Shown: in pieces, positions 1 through 11,523 of the stretch
Layout of the letters: each line of letters opens with the position of its first letter
Numbering within the stretch: position 1 is the stretch's first letter
Origin: Diphasiastrum complanatum
Taxonomy: Eukaryota > Streptophyta > Lycopodiopsida > Lycopodiales > Lycopodiaceae
DNA: 64,000 bases
Assembly: GCA_029204225.1 (NCBI GenBank)
Contig: MU831547.1
Location: 60,001-124,000 of the forward strand
Direction: 5' to 3'
Notes under the pieces: model-generated
Databases searched by the model: none
Told to the model about the DNA's origin: nothing
The model's input: the letters and a program-made list of their open reading frames with translations, nothing else
Translations under genes and position numbers: made by a program

Positions 1-4
1 AACT

Positions 5-1013
5 ATGTTGAAGCAAGGACTAGTTGTTGAGTTCAAAGAAGATAAGTGTCTTGTCAAGGATCCTAAAAGATCTCTCTTGATTATTGTTTCGGGAACAATG
101 CATGATGGGTTAGTTATGATGGATACCTATGAGCGACGAATTCCCTCTACATGTCTTGTTGCTTCTACATCGCAATCATTGGAGTTGGCTGAATTGTGGC
201 ATGCAAGGTTTGGGCATCTCAACTTTGCAAGTTTAAAGAAGTTGAAGACATTTAATATGGTAGAACACATTCCTACTATTGAGCAGCCGGAAGGGCATGT
301 ATGCCCTCGAGGGGTGCATACTTGGAAAGTTTCAAAGGAAACCTTTTCCAATTGATGGAACTCTAAGGGTTCTTGATAGATTTGATTTGGTTCATAGTGA
401 TGTTTGTGGTCTAATGAGGACCGAATCCATTGGAAAGTGCATCTATTTTGTGACTTCTATTGATGACTTTTCCCGTTTTACATGGATCTATCCCATGAAG
501 GCTAAATCGGAAGTTTTTTAACATTTCAAAGATTTTCTAGCAATGGTGGAAAATCAGTTTGGGCATTCTTTGAAGACCCTACGCACCAATCGAGGAGGGG
601 AATACATCAAGAGTACGTTCGGTGCATTTCTTCGAGAGAAGGGAATTCTACATCAAATGACAACACCTTATACGCCTCAACAAAGTGGTGTTGCCGAGCG
701 AAAGAATCGCACACTTATGGAGATGGCCCGTTGCATGCTCAAAGCAAAGGGGCTGCCTCACAAATTTTGGGCTGAAGCGATTACAACAGCGGCATACATA
801 AGCAATCGTAGTCCTACTAAAGCATTGAAAGTATTAACTCCTTATGAAGTTTGGTATGGGAAGAAGCCCACAATCTCTCACTTTCGCATTTTTGGTTGTA
901 CGGCTTATGCTTTTATTCCGGATAAACTTCGTAAAAAGCTTGAGGATAAAGGAGTTAAATGCATTTTGTTGGCTATAGTAGTGAAAGCAAAGGCTATAAG
1001 TTGTTCAATTTGA
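5..1013 (+). pseudogene. Copia GAG-pre-integrase and integrase remnant (K)
   Basis: Three overlapping frames together give the pre-integrase zinc region (LWHARFGHLN at about 195) and the integrase core. The first catalytic Asp is present in HSDVCG (about 395). The second motif reads RTNRGGEY at about 580, where RTDxGGEY is expected, so the catalytic Asp is Asn. The third motif, with its Glu, is GVAERKNRTLME at about 690. The C-terminal part includes TPYEVWYGKKP. A frameshift near 300 and a stop near 520 split the frame. No active integrase can be made. Confidence 0.85.
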
Positions 1014-1296
1014 GCACTAACAAGATTATTGTTAGTCGTGATGTGCATTTTGATGAAAAAAATTCATTACATGTTGCCCCAACTCATATCTTGAAGGGGG
1101 ACAACCCACAGTGTGAATGTTGAAGTTTTTTAAGATTCGGTACCATCTTCTATTTCTGGAGATAAGGGGCAGCAATCCCAGTTTCGAACTGCCCAACACC
1201 TCATCAAGTTTAGAGCCTAATGTTCATCAAGAACCGCCCATTATTGCTCAAAATCAGCCTACAGGAACAATTGGATAGCAAGGACCAGTTTTGGAC

Positions 1297-1385
1297 GATC
1301 TTGGACAGCCAAGAGTAGTGTCGGAAGATCTTGGACAACAAAGAGCAATTTCGAAAAATCTTGGACAGCAAATTGTAAGAAGAGA
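1297..1385 (+). repeat. 30-bp tandem repeat in integrase-RT linker (K)
   Basis: Two full units (1297-1326, 1327-1356) and a third partial unit begin GATCTTGGACA or AATCTTGGACA. In frame they encode a 10-residue repeat starting DLGQ or NLGQ. The repeat lies in the spacer between integrase and RT, a region that normally varies in length in copia polyproteins. Confidence 0.7.
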
Positions 1386-1572
1386 CATGGCTGTTGGACA
1401 GCCCAAAACAGTCCCACGGTGGTTGTTGGCGACTTTGCGGGACAACAAAGTAAGTTCGTTTTATCATGGAAAAACATGTGCCTTTTCAAAATCAGTGGAC
1501 TATGCTGATTTTTCAGATTTTGCTCTTACATCTCATGGAGATGTTGCAGAAGAACCTGATTTTTATGAGCAG

Positions 1573-2919
1573 GCCAAGGGAGTAGAATATTGGGAGGATG
1601 CGATGCAAAATGAGTATGATTCACTCATGAAGAACCAAATTTGGGTTCTTGTTAATCTTCCTCATGGGAAGAAGGCAATTGGGGATTGATTATTAGGAGA
1701 CTTTTGCTCCTACCGCTTGGATGACTACCGTAAGGGTAGTAACCTCTTTGGCTGCCCATTTTGGTTGGCGTTTGCGGCAACTTGACATAAAGACAACATT
1801 CCTCAATGATGATCTCAATGAGAAAGTGTACCTTCAACAACTTGCTAGTTTTTTGGTTGAAGGCCAGGAAGATAAAGTCTGTCTTCTCAAGAAGGCACTT
1901 TATGGACTGAAAAAAGCCCTAGGATGTGGTATCAAAAGATACATGCCTACTTTTGTGATCGTGGGTCTACTAATAGTCCTAGCGAATCTACTCTTTATGT
2001 CAAGCATACTTCAGATTTTATCATCATTATCGGTTTTTGAAACCTCAGATTTAGGCCTATTGCACTTTTATCTTGGTCTTGAATTTGTACAAGAAGGGGC
2101 TGGAATTTTCATCTCTCAACAACGCTACATTGGGCATATTTTGAAGCGGTTCAAGATGGAAGATTGCAAGCCGGTTGCTACACCTATGGCGACAAGCCTG
2201 AAATTAAGTAGTCAAGGTGATGGTGAACCGTTTGATACTACTTTATATTGTCAAGTTATTGGCTGTCTCATTTACCTATGTAATTCAAGACTGGACATTT
2301 CTTATAGTGTCTCACTCATGAGTCAATTCATGCATGCTCCGATGACATCACATTGGAAAGTGTTGAAGAGGATCTTTAGATATCTTCAAGGAACAAGAAG
2401 TCATCGACTGGTTTTTCCTGCTTGTGATGATGCATGTTTGGTTGGTTTTAGTGACTCGAATTGGGGTGGAGATCGACACTAGACGCTCTACAAGTGGACA
2501 TTGCTTTTTCTATGGAAATTCTGCAATTTCTTGGTCAAGTAAAAAGCAGCCCACTGTTGCTACTTCTTCTAGTGAGGCAGAATATAGAGCGATATTTTTA
2601 GCCACAACGGAGTGTTTATGGCTGAGAAGACTACTTGTTGACATGAAGTTTGGCGAGCCCTCAACCACTCTTATCTTTGAGTGATAGTCAAAGTGCTATT
2701 GCCATTGCATGGAATCTTGTTTTTCATGCAAGGACGAAGCACATCGAGATCCATTATCACTTTGTTCGGGAGAGACTTCATGATGGAGACAATTTACTAG
2801 AGTATTGTCCTACAGAGGATAATATTGCGGACCTCTTCACTAAGGCGTTGCCTAGAGAGAAACTTGAAGCTTTATGCAAAGCTTTAAATTTAAGACCACG
2901 TGGTGGGTTTGTTACATAG
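1573..2919 (+). pseudogene. Copia reverse transcriptase / RNase H remnant (K)
   Basis: The RT start is recognisable as EYDSLMKNQIWVLVNLPHGK (about 1610-1670). A deletion then removes the KWVYK...ARLVAKG segment, and the frame resumes at FAPTAWMTTVR. The RT Asp motif is LDIKTTFL at about 1785 and YGLKKA is at about 1905, but the segment that should carry YVDD is missing before ETSDLGLLHFYLG. RNase H follows in two further frames: the first acid is in FSDSNW (about 2450), the second in SSSEAEYRA, the third in SDSQSAI. It ends LFTKALPREKLEALCKALNL at about 2900. Confidence 0.85.
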
Positions 2920-3158
2920 TGAAGATTTCATTTTATGTGACTTTTAGGGGTGCCCTACATTTAGTAAGTGGTTAAGCTTAGGGTTTGTTGGCATTTGGCC
3001 ACATCTAGGTAGAGTACTTGTATGCTCATTGTGTATACCATTTTTTACATTTGCTAAGCATTGCTCTCCATTTTTCTGCTTGCATTTCTGCTTTTTCTCT
3101 CTCCCTGAGGCCGCCTATCCTCTTCCCTCATTTGTCTTGTGGCTCTTGCTTTCCGACA
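2910..3158 (+). repeat. Possible 3' LTR of element K
   Basis: A purine-rich GGTGGG run precedes TGTTACATAG at 2910, and a TG...CA interval could end at CTTTCCGACA (3158). Only the end dinucleotides and the position after RNase H support this; there is no second copy in the window. Confidence 0.3.
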
Positions 3159-5573
3159 GTCCCTATAGTGTTTAAAAAATTCCATATAGTCACCCCCATA
3201 AAATTTGATATCTGACACCCATATTGCAAAAAATAAAAAAAGGGGTTCCCGAACAACGTTCTAGGGCAAAAACCCGAAACGTGTTCTGGAAAGCGTTTCG
3301 GAATGAGGGGTGCAAGTATGGTACATACATTGAAATTTGGCCCTGAGAAAAAATCAATAAAATGAATTTGGAGGGATTTTCTTTCTAGCCTTCTACTATG
3401 GGAAAAACGCACTAATCTTAAAACTAACAATACACTAACTTCTAAGTTCTCTCACTCGCACAAAAAAAACGACGTAACTAAAACACAATTGTAAAATGGT
3501 TTAAAACTTGAAAATATTTAAACAAAATTAGGGTTTTTTTTTTTTAACATTTCATACGATCTGTCTGAATGGGTTATTTCAAAATGAAGTTTCAATGAAT
3601 GAAACCCGTTTCAATGAAACTATGCCGAAAGGTCTAGCGCAATTCCATGCAATAGACTTTCGTTAAAGTCTTAGAATCCCACCACCTTGATTAATTTAAG
3701 CAACTTGAGCTTGATGTACTTTGACTTGAACTTTGAGACCCATAAAAATCAGTAACATGTATAAAATATTAAAGTCAAAATTGCGTACTTGACATTCAAA
3801 ACGAGACATATATATATACTAATAAATCCAACAACTCAAGTGATAGTTACAAAATAATCAGTGCATTTTTCCAACATAGCATAGCATAAGAAGTGCCAAG
3901 ACATGGTCCACAACTACCACTATAGTTTAGCATTGATTCTTTTCAGCTACTCGTTTAGCATATGCCACTGTATCACGTTAACATTTTGCAGCATCTTCAA
4001 CAAATGCTATTTTGTGGTCATATAATTTGCTCCATGTACTAAGTTGTTCTCTTTCCTTTTCAATATACGCATCTCTTCTAGGTATTGCAACACAGTGGCA
4101 ACGTAATTTTGTTAGTAGAGGCAGTTACAAACATATGTTACGACAATGTTAGGCACTTCACTCATTTGAATCCTCAACTATTGATATTACAAAGTAATAT
4201 ATCAAGGACCCATGGTCTTTATCATACTTTAGGCTAATTGGGCCACCTGTGACCATACCATTGCCCTAATAGTGGCTTTCTTAGGTGTTCCCTTTAGGGC
4301 TCAAAAAATGCTATAAGTTAACTCACATACATGCCATAGTTTATAGATTATGATGCTCGAGTTCTTTGTAGGAGCAAATCCTTTGGAGGAGCCGGGCATG
4401 CACACTGGTATATTGTTGATTGTATTGTGTCCTTCATAGGAATTGTCATATAATTATCACTTTGTTGTCAACCTTTGTTATGGGATGACCTATGTTCTAA
4501 TTCTGATTTTTCGAGCTTAAGATACCACGTGTGACGCGAAGATCTACCAAATCTAATGCATTTTAATGAAAATGAACTAAACAAGTCCTACAAATGGTAG
4601 CTTAGAAAAGCTACAAGCAAAACTTTATGGTGGAACAAAATTTAAATCATTGTGGCAAAGTTCTCATCGCATGCACTTGATACGACTGAGCATAGAGGCC
4701 CCCACTAGAGCTTTGAGCCTGGCCCAATAGATAATAGCCATGTGGGGCCAAGTTGTCAACTTCCATTTTCAAAATTTATCCATCTTCCATAAATGTTAAA
4801 ATTTAACTCCAACTTTTCAACTTTCAAAGTTTTAAATTTCAAGCTTCATGTTTTTGTTGTGGTCTCAACTTCATGAAATGTGATGTAGGGTCCATCTAAA
4901 TTCTAGGGTAATGCTATACTTGAAATTTGATATGAGAAATGTAAATAGCTACAATCTTACGTTCCTACTTGGAATTCAATTTTAAAAATATTAAGATGAA
5001 ATTTGCATGAAAGTCCTATTTTTTGTGAAATGAAATTTGAAGGGCAAGTTCTATGTAAGGATGTCACACGATAGCGATGAAGATTGTGAAAGACGTACTG
5101 GAAATAAAGCACGAAAGGCAAGTCTGAATGTCAAATAAGACACTGCACATATATGTTCACAACCTTATGGGATCTGTATGTATTGATTATGGGATAAAGA
5201 AAGGCCTTGCCACAAGTGATATCAGGTCATCATGCACGGGGAAAAGGTTTGCATGGTCAGGGTCAATGGCCAGCTTCGGGTATGCGTCCCTCTGAAATGC
5301 AGGGAGATGCATTTGCAACCCATGTTGGAACGATATTCAACTAGATTTGATTGTTGCACATTTTCCATCTAGTTGTTCTACTAGAATGGCCATAAAAATT
5401 TGACAATCCTTTTACAAAACGACGATCAGACAAGAGAGCAACTATTTTTCCTAATTAGGGTTTTGAAGACAAAACGTCATATAATCCAATGCGATTAACT
5501 ATTTTAATCTTCTTAAAAGAGTTGCAATTGTATATATATATCTATTTGTGAGAAGTCAGTTGCAATTGTATAC
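3159..5573. other. Gene-free AT-rich DNA
   Basis: No supported coding region, RNA gene or mobile element end was seen. It lies downstream of CRIPT exon 2 on the minus strand, so it would be intron if the gene is intact. I looked for CRIPT exon 3 coding (WTPYGNTKC-type sequence) on the minus strand and did not find it. Short local duplications occur near 3590 and near 5521-5572 (GTTGCAATTGTATA twice). Confidence 0.6.
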
Positions 5574-5963
5574 CTATTTTTCTTGGTGAGAAGCTTGTTC
5601 TCGTTGATTTTGCGGCCGCCACTCTCCATAGTATTGCTGGCTCCTTCCTTCCATTTGTCCGGAACGATAACTTTTGTCAGCTTCTTCTGGCCTGTAAATT
5701 AGTTACACAAACACTATTAGCTTCTCACTAGGGTTAAATCCGCAACCAAGCCCACTTCTTAAACTCGGGAAGCAATTGCATAGGATCAAACTTCTTTGAG
5801 GTACATAACACAGCTTTAAATCTTGATTGACAAACTATTTGAAACAATACGAGGGGTATGTGAGTGAGAAGAAGAGAGGATTGGTGTTGTCGGGTTGAAA
5901 GCGCAAAGCAATGACAGAAAGAAAAGGATAGAGAGCAGGAACTTAACACTTGTCGCACACCAT
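5574..5963 (-). CDS. CRIPT: CRIPT-like zinc protein, exons 1-2 (partial gene)
   Basis: Exon 1 coding is 5963 to 5948 (MVCDK plus one base), followed by a GTTAAGT donor. Exon 2 is 5691 to 5574, preceded by TTTACAG and followed by GTATAC. Splicing restores a Cys codon and gives MVCDKC, then KKLTKVIVPDKWKEGASNT and GGRKINENKLL. This is the conserved N-terminus of CRIPT (cysteine-rich PDZ-binding protein), a small zinc protein of about 100 residues conserved in animals and plants; animal CRIPT binds PDZ domains and the protein is also linked to the minor spliceosome. The remaining CxxC exons are not found between 3159 and 5573. They may lie left of the window beyond element K, or be lost. The start is the first ATG after a GA-rich leader. 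Confidence 0.85.
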
Positions 5964-6030
5964 TGCAAACCTTCCTGGTGCTTCTCAAGCTGCGTACGAT
6001 CGCTCTCCGTTCGCTCTCTCCCCCTCTAGA

Positions 6031-6072
<42 letters not shown>

Positions 6073-6123
6073 ACTCTCTCGATTCCGAGTTTAGGGTTTA
6101 GAAGGGACCTGTCCCATTTATAG
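5964..6123 (-). promoter_or_regulatory. CRIPT core promoter and 5' leader
   Basis: Reading the minus strand, CTATAAATGGGAC lies at 6123-6111, about 155 bp before the ATG. It is followed by AAACCCTAAA (about 6103), a telo-box-like element common in promoters of plant housekeeping genes, then a GA-rich tract that includes an uninterrupted (GA)n run at 6033-6063. GAGA tracts in plant leaders are known targets of BBR/BPC factors; binding here is inferred. Confidence 0.55.
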
Positions 6124-7013
6124 TGATTAGTGACTTTTAATTAGTGCTAAATGAGAAGTTTGCTTGTGCAGCCTCACTTATAGTTGGTGCATACAAGTTA
6201 ATTGGCTTCGGTTCCGACCATCCGACCAGCTTGCATTAGCGTATTTTGTGCTCTGGCTTAACTATTGCTTTGCTTTTTATTAATCTCAGTTGTCTTGAGT
6301 TAGCGATGGCTCCAATTGCTAGTTACCTACTTTTATTAATAAAGGATGAGAGAATCCATGAAGGAACAAAAGGATAGATAGTCGACCATAGTCTCCTTCA
6401 CCCTTCTACCAACAAACTTGTCCTCTCTTATTCTCCATCAGTGCATCCTTGTGTTGATGTTGTCTAGGGCATTCCTTAATTGATGCTTTGATGGGTGTAA
6501 AATGGGGCAACACCTCGGTTACAACAAACAGAACTGCGGCAAGTAAGTGTAGGTGGGGTAGCAAAAATGCTACTTACTTAGCTGGCACAAGTTAGCATTA
6601 ATATAACTAATAGCTAACTAACTTGTAAGTGGGGCAGGCCCTCAACACCATTTTGTGTTCATTGTTTGCATTCTCTTTCTTTGAAGAATGAATTTTATCT
6701 TGAAATTTTTTTTTTTAAGGAAATTGCATCCATTAGCATGTCGCTCAATTTAAGATTTTTTTTTGTGTCAAATGCAAAGCCTTTGTGTTAATTGTCAAAT
6801 GGTAACTAGCAACTAATTCAGGGTTTCCATAAAAATGTGAATCAATCAAAATGCTCATAATCCCACAGTTGGTGACTTCATTGCTATATGTCCCCCACTT
6901 CAGGGATTTTCATTCATCTCCTCTTTGATTATGATACAGGATTTCTCAACACTTGCATTCAATGTCATCTTCGTTTTCATAATGGCTTATGAGCAATAAG
7001 CAAAGCTCACAAT
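6124..7013. other. Unassigned spacer upstream of CRIPT
   Basis: AT-rich DNA between the CRIPT promoter and the left LTR of element A. No coding or element signature was recognised. Confidence 0.5.
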
Positions 7014-7836
7014 TGTGAAAATTTGTCAAAAATCTATCTTGGTTATTTTATGATTTTATGTTTGTGAGTACATTTCACATGTGTGGAGCATGTTCCCACG
7101 TGTGTAAAATAGTTAGAAATAGTTTATAATGTTGACTTTAGGGGTATCATAAAGATTGCTAGCCAAGCATCTTGGTGTCACTAGGTGATAGGGCCAATTT
7201 TGGCTTTAGAGGTCAAATGGTCAAGTACACATGTTTTGTCATGATTAGGCCAAAATTCAATTGTGATGTAACTTGAGCTAGTTAGGTTGCTTACACATGT
7301 CAAGTTTAGGTTTGATGAGTGATGCACCCTATGTGGTGGCAAAAGTCAAAGGGTCCAATCATAAGAGAGAGATGTGTTCGAAGGGTCCAATCAAAAGTGA
7401 GGGATGTTGCATCACACATCCAATAGGATTAGAGAGGCTATGTTTAAGGGGTCCAATAGGAATTAAGCTTGGATCTCCACGAGTTCTAAATGTACTTTCA
7501 TTCCCTTCATTAATGTAAGAGAGATCTATGAGTTTTTGAGTCAATTTGGAGATTTGCCAATTTTGCTTTTATTGTCCTCTCTCTAGATGAGCCCAAAAGT
7601 GGTATTTTCTCTCTCTACTCGAGAAAAGGAGCTTGTTGGGACTTAGCTTATTTCATGAAGTCTTCCACATGTGTGAAACACCTTTTGGTAATGAATGAAT
7701 GCATGTAGAATGGTCTTTTTGCCTTAGATCTTGTCATTGATCTTGGATTTCAATCAATAGGTGATCTATAGTGCATGAGCCAAGCTTAGGAGATCAATTT
7801 CACACATTAGGACATTCCCACGTGTGAATTTTCACA
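7014..7836 (+). repeat. 5' LTR of element A
   Basis: It begins TGTGAAAAT and ends ATTTTCACA, a 9-bp perfect terminal inverted repeat with TG...CA. The end abuts a PBS. A second copy lies at 25388-26188. A short open frame inside both copies is LTR sequence, not a gene. Confidence 0.9.
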
Positions 7837-7849
7837 TGGTATCAGAGCC
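7837..7849 (+). other. Primer-binding site of element A
   Basis: TGGTATCAGAGCC directly follows the LTR's terminal CA. It is complementary to the 3' end of plant initiator tRNA-Met, the usual copia minus-strand primer. Confidence 0.85.
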
Positions 7850-7955
7850 TACCTAAGCTTTTGATGCATCTATCATCCATAGTTTCAAAATTTTCATGAA
7901 AATCAAGATCTAGAGAGTGTTGATTGCATCTCCCATGCTATCTCAAGGAAATTTG

Positions 7956-8550
7956 TGTAGAACAAATGATCAAACAGATCTTGATTCTACTAACAAAGCA
8001 CGCAGTTTACTTAACAAAGGATAAGAAACAAACGCGAACTGGAAACATTTTTATTCGTGATCAACCTCGAAGGATTCACGAACTTTGTCTTGCAGTCAAC
8101 TCGAAAGATTCGCAAAATAGTTACCTGTAGAAGCTCGTGGCTTTCTTGTTGAAGCTCAAAAGATTTGCGAACAGAATCCTGTTGCAAAATATTATGTTTC
8201 TTGTTCAAACCTCAAATGTCGCGAAATTGTTGTGAACAATTCGCGAAATCTTCTGGACTATTCTTCAAGCTCACTTGTAAAACAGTTCACGAAATATTCT
8301 AGATTTCTTCTTCAAAGACACAACAACGAGATAAGACAGCAAGAGATGTATATTGAGTCATATTCAAAATTTTAAATTCATTTTTGATCAATAGTTTCTA
8401 ATTGTCTAAAATTGTCTTAAGTTGTCTCTTACTTCTGCACATAATTTTTGCACGCATATTCAATCATAACTGAATATTGTTCTATTAGTATATAAATCAG
8501 ATATAAACCCGATTGAAGACACTGATATTGTTCAAACTATTTTTTCTACA
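7956..8550 (+). repeat. 5' LTR of element B, internally deleted
   Basis: It matches the 958-bp 3' LTR at both ends but is 595 bp long. The main missing block lies after CTTCTTCAAA, and in the 3' LTR it contains the likely TATA box (ATATAAATAC, about 12095). A PBS follows at 8552. A 5' LTR without its promoter block should not drive transcription, which makes B probably immobile. Confidence 0.85.
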
Positions 8551-8551
8551 G

Positions 8552-8564
8552 TGGTATCAGAGCC
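8552..8564 (+). other. Primer-binding site of element B
   Basis: TGGTATCAGAGCC lies one base after the LTR end. It is complementary to initiator tRNA-Met. Confidence 0.85.
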
Positions 8565-8585
8565 TACGGAATTAAATCTGATACA

Positions 8586-9850
8586 ATGGTATCACAGGAC
8601 GACAAGGAACTCAGCACCTTATGTTAGTGCTGATCTATGTTATTCATCTAATTCAATTTGAGAAGTAGTACTATATTCGGGAGCCACCTCACATTTTGTT
8701 TCCTCGAAACAAATTTTGTCTGAGTACAAGAAGACGAACTATTCGAGATTTATTATACTTGGAGATGGTTCTAAACACGTGGTTTATGGAACTGGTGTAC
8801 TATGGCTAGACACGAATCAGGATGACAAGAAACTGGAGGAAGTTCTCTATGTCCCTACTCTTGATAAAGATCTTCTATCCGTAGCTAAGATAGTCGATAC
8901 AGACATGTCAGTAACCTTCACGAAGAACTCTTGTAAATTGTTCGAGGAAGATTTTGATAACCTAGTTGCTAAAGGCAACAGAGAAGGAAATCTATATCAC
9001 CTGAACATTCGAACCAGAATCGAACAAGTCAATAAGACTCAAGAATCAACAGATATGTTGTGGCACAAGAGGCTATGTCACATGAACATGGAAGCCTTGT
9101 ACCAAACCAACAAAAGTCAGAGACTTCAAGGAGTCAAAATCAAAAGTAGAGATATTTGAACTACCTGTGAATCCTGTCTTAAAGGCAAGATGACTAGAAC
9201 ACCTTTCAGTAAGGATGTTTATGAAGTAACTAAGGTACTTGAAATTGTGCATTCAGATATTTGTGGACCATTCGGATTATTGTCGTTGGGTGATGCAAAG
9301 TACTTCATTACGTTTATTGATAACTTCAGCAAGTTCGCTGTGGTAAACTTTATTCGTACTAAATCTGAAGCTTTTGAGAAATTCATTGAATATACGAATT
9401 GGGCTGAGAAGTAGACAGAAAAAAGCTAAAACAAATTCGTACAAATCGTGGAGGTGAGTACATTTTCAACGAATTCAAAGCTTACTGTACTGATCAAGGT
9501 ATTATGCATACAAAGACTTACACACCTCAGCACAATGGAATAGCTGAACGAAGGAATCATACACTTATGGAAGCTGCAAGGTGTATGATGGCTCATGCGC
9601 AAGCACCAAAACAATTGTGGGTAGAAGCAGTGGCTACATCAAATTATCTTCAGAATCGTATTCTGAAATCTCGAATACCGGATAAAACTCCTTATGAGAT
9701 ATGGTGAAAGTCAAAGCCAAATCTTGCACATGTTCGGACATTTGGATGCGCAGTGTATATGCACATACCAAATAAGCTGAGAAAAAAACTCGATGAAAAG
9801 AGCAGAATCAAACTCGAAACCAACTGTAAGAATATTTGACAGACAACGAA
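8586..9850 (+). pseudogene. Copia gag trace, protease and integrase remnant (B)
   Basis: Only about a dozen gag codons remain after the PBS (MVSQDDKELS at 8586). Protease then reads YSGATSHF at 8674, so the catalytic Asp of the DSGA motif is Tyr. The GAG-pre-integrase region has LWHKRLCHMNMEAL at about 9060. Integrase keeps HSDICGPFG (about 9250), but the second motif is RTNRGGEY (about 9435) with Asn for Asp. The third block is YTPQHNGIAERRNHTLMEAA at about 9522. Stops near 9414 and 9707 break the frame. Confidence 0.85.
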
Positions 9851-9900
9851 AACCACCAGAAAGGTATGGTTAGGATGTTTTAATACACCCATCGAATTTT

Positions 9901-11523
9901 GTGGATTCTCTAACGAACCTCAAACATTCGAAGAAGCTGTTGATGGACCACGAAATGTCATTCATGTATAAGAACAATGTATGGACACTTGCACCTATTC
10001 TTGATGGAAGGAAACCAGTCAAATGCAAGTGGATCTACAAGATCAAAACAGGTCCTGATGGAGAGAACATCAAATACAAAGCAAGGTTGGTTGCTAAAGA
10101 ATTTTCACAGAAGTATGGGATCAACTACACTGATACTTTTTCACCAGTAGTCAAACATACATCAATTCGCTTGTTATTCATGTATGCAGTGGCTCGCCAT
10201 CTGAAAATCCATATTGTGGATGAGAAGACTGCTCTTGCACGTAGAATTGGAAGAAGACTTATTCATGGATTAACCACTTGGTTTTGTAAACCGAGAATAT
10301 CCAGAATATAGTGTCACATGAATAAAAGTATTTATGGTCTGAAACATGCAGCTAGACAATGGTATAGAAAGAAGGACAAAGCACTACATTCTTTATGCTT
10401 CAAACCTCTATTCGCTGAATCGAATGTCTATATCAAGCAGGTTCATAATGAAATAATCATTCTAGTTGTCTATGTTGATGACGCGCTTATCTTTTCAAGA
10501 ATAGATAAGTTAATTTCAGATGTCAAAAAAGACATTTCTGAAATATTTGAGATCGCTGACCTAGGAGAAGCTAAAATCTATTTATGCTTACAGATTGTAA
10601 GAGACTTTGAAGGTGGTAAGTTTTATCTTTACCAACAAAAGTACACTCAAAAGATCATTGAAGACTTCAACATGCTCGAATGCAAAGGTGTGCATACTTC
10701 CATGATACATGGAACAATACTGAACAAGACAGATTGTCCGCAGACCCTCGAAGAAGAGGAACGAATGGCCAAAACACCCTATCATAGGTTGATTGGATCA
10801 TTATTATATCTAGTAGACAACACCAGACCTGATATAACATTTGCAGTATACAGGCTGAGCCAATATAATCAGAACCCAGGATTGTTGCATTGGAAGTTGA
10901 CAAAGAGAGTACTACAATATCTCCAGGAAACGAAAGACTATGGATTGTGTTATTCGAAGGAAGCTGGATTTCACATTGAACCTTACAGTGACGCAAGCTG
11001 GGCACCCATGAAGGATGACAACAAAAGTATTTTAGGAGGTTGTACTCTAGCATCTGGGGCAGCCATACTCTGGATAAGCAAGAAGCAAACAGTAGTGGCT
11101 CAATCTTCTTGTGAAGCGGAATATGTAGCAGCAGCCAAGATGACAAACAAACTAATCTGGATCAAACAGATTTTTGAAGGATTTGATAAATCTATTTTTG
11201 AATCTTATGTCTTGTTAATGGATAACACTTCAGCAATCTATCTCACGAAAGATCATGTATTTCACTTGAATACAAAGCACATAGCTATCAAGTATCATGT
11301 TATTCGGGAATTAGTCGAGAAGAAGATACTGAAGACAGTCTTCATACCCATAGAGAAAATGACAGTTGATATCTTTACAAAGCCAGTAAGTAAAGCTTTG
11401 TTCGAGAAGCAGCGAAGAAGATTGGGATTAATCCAACTGCCCACTTTGAGAGGGAGCTGTAGAACAAATGATCAAATAGATCTTGATTCTATTAGCAAAA
11501 CGAGCAGGTTACTTGAGAAAGGA
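9901..11523 (+). pseudogene. Copia reverse transcriptase / RNase H (B), mostly open
   Basis: The RT N-terminus is at 9901-10311 (VKCKWIYKIKTGPDG, KARLVAKEFSQKYG). The RT Asp motif survives as IVDEKTAL. Frame is lost around 10240-10315. From 10318 a 402-codon frame runs through YGLKHAARQWY, the catalytic YVDD box (about 10470) and RNase H, with acids in PYSDASW, SSCEAEY and LLMDNTSA. It ends near DIFTKPVSKALFEKQ just before the polypurine tract. RT and RNase H catalytic residues are intact, but they lie in a broken polyprotein. Confidence 0.88.
11446..11457 (+). other. Polypurine tract of element B
   Basis: TTGAGAGGGAGC directly precedes the TGTAGAAC start of the 3' LTR. Purine tracts here prime plus-strand synthesis in LTR elements. 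Confidence 0.75.

Larger units (their letters stand above)
1..3158 (+). mobile_element. Decayed Ty1/copia retrotransposon, 5' part outside window (element K)
   Basis: The pol region runs in the order GAG-pre-integrase, integrase, reverse transcriptase, RNase H, which is the Ty1/copia order. It is broken by frameshifts near 300, a stop near 520, loss of most of the N-terminal RT fingers near 1688, and loss of the YVDD box near 2030. The gag and 5' LTR would lie left of the window. The right end is uncertain; a TG...CA interval after RNase H could be its 3' LTR. It may sit inside the CRIPT gene, whose first two exons begin 2.4 kb to the right. Confidence 0.85.

Noticed and set aside
7297-7518. 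73-codon open frame, repeated almost exactly at 25671-25892
   Set aside because: Both copies lie inside the two LTRs of element A; the duplication is that of the LTR, not of a gene.
7837-7849. TGGTATCAGAGC words considered as tRNA gene ends (also 8552, 14118, 48639)
   Set aside because: No cloverleaf surrounds them; they follow LTR ends and are primer-binding sites.
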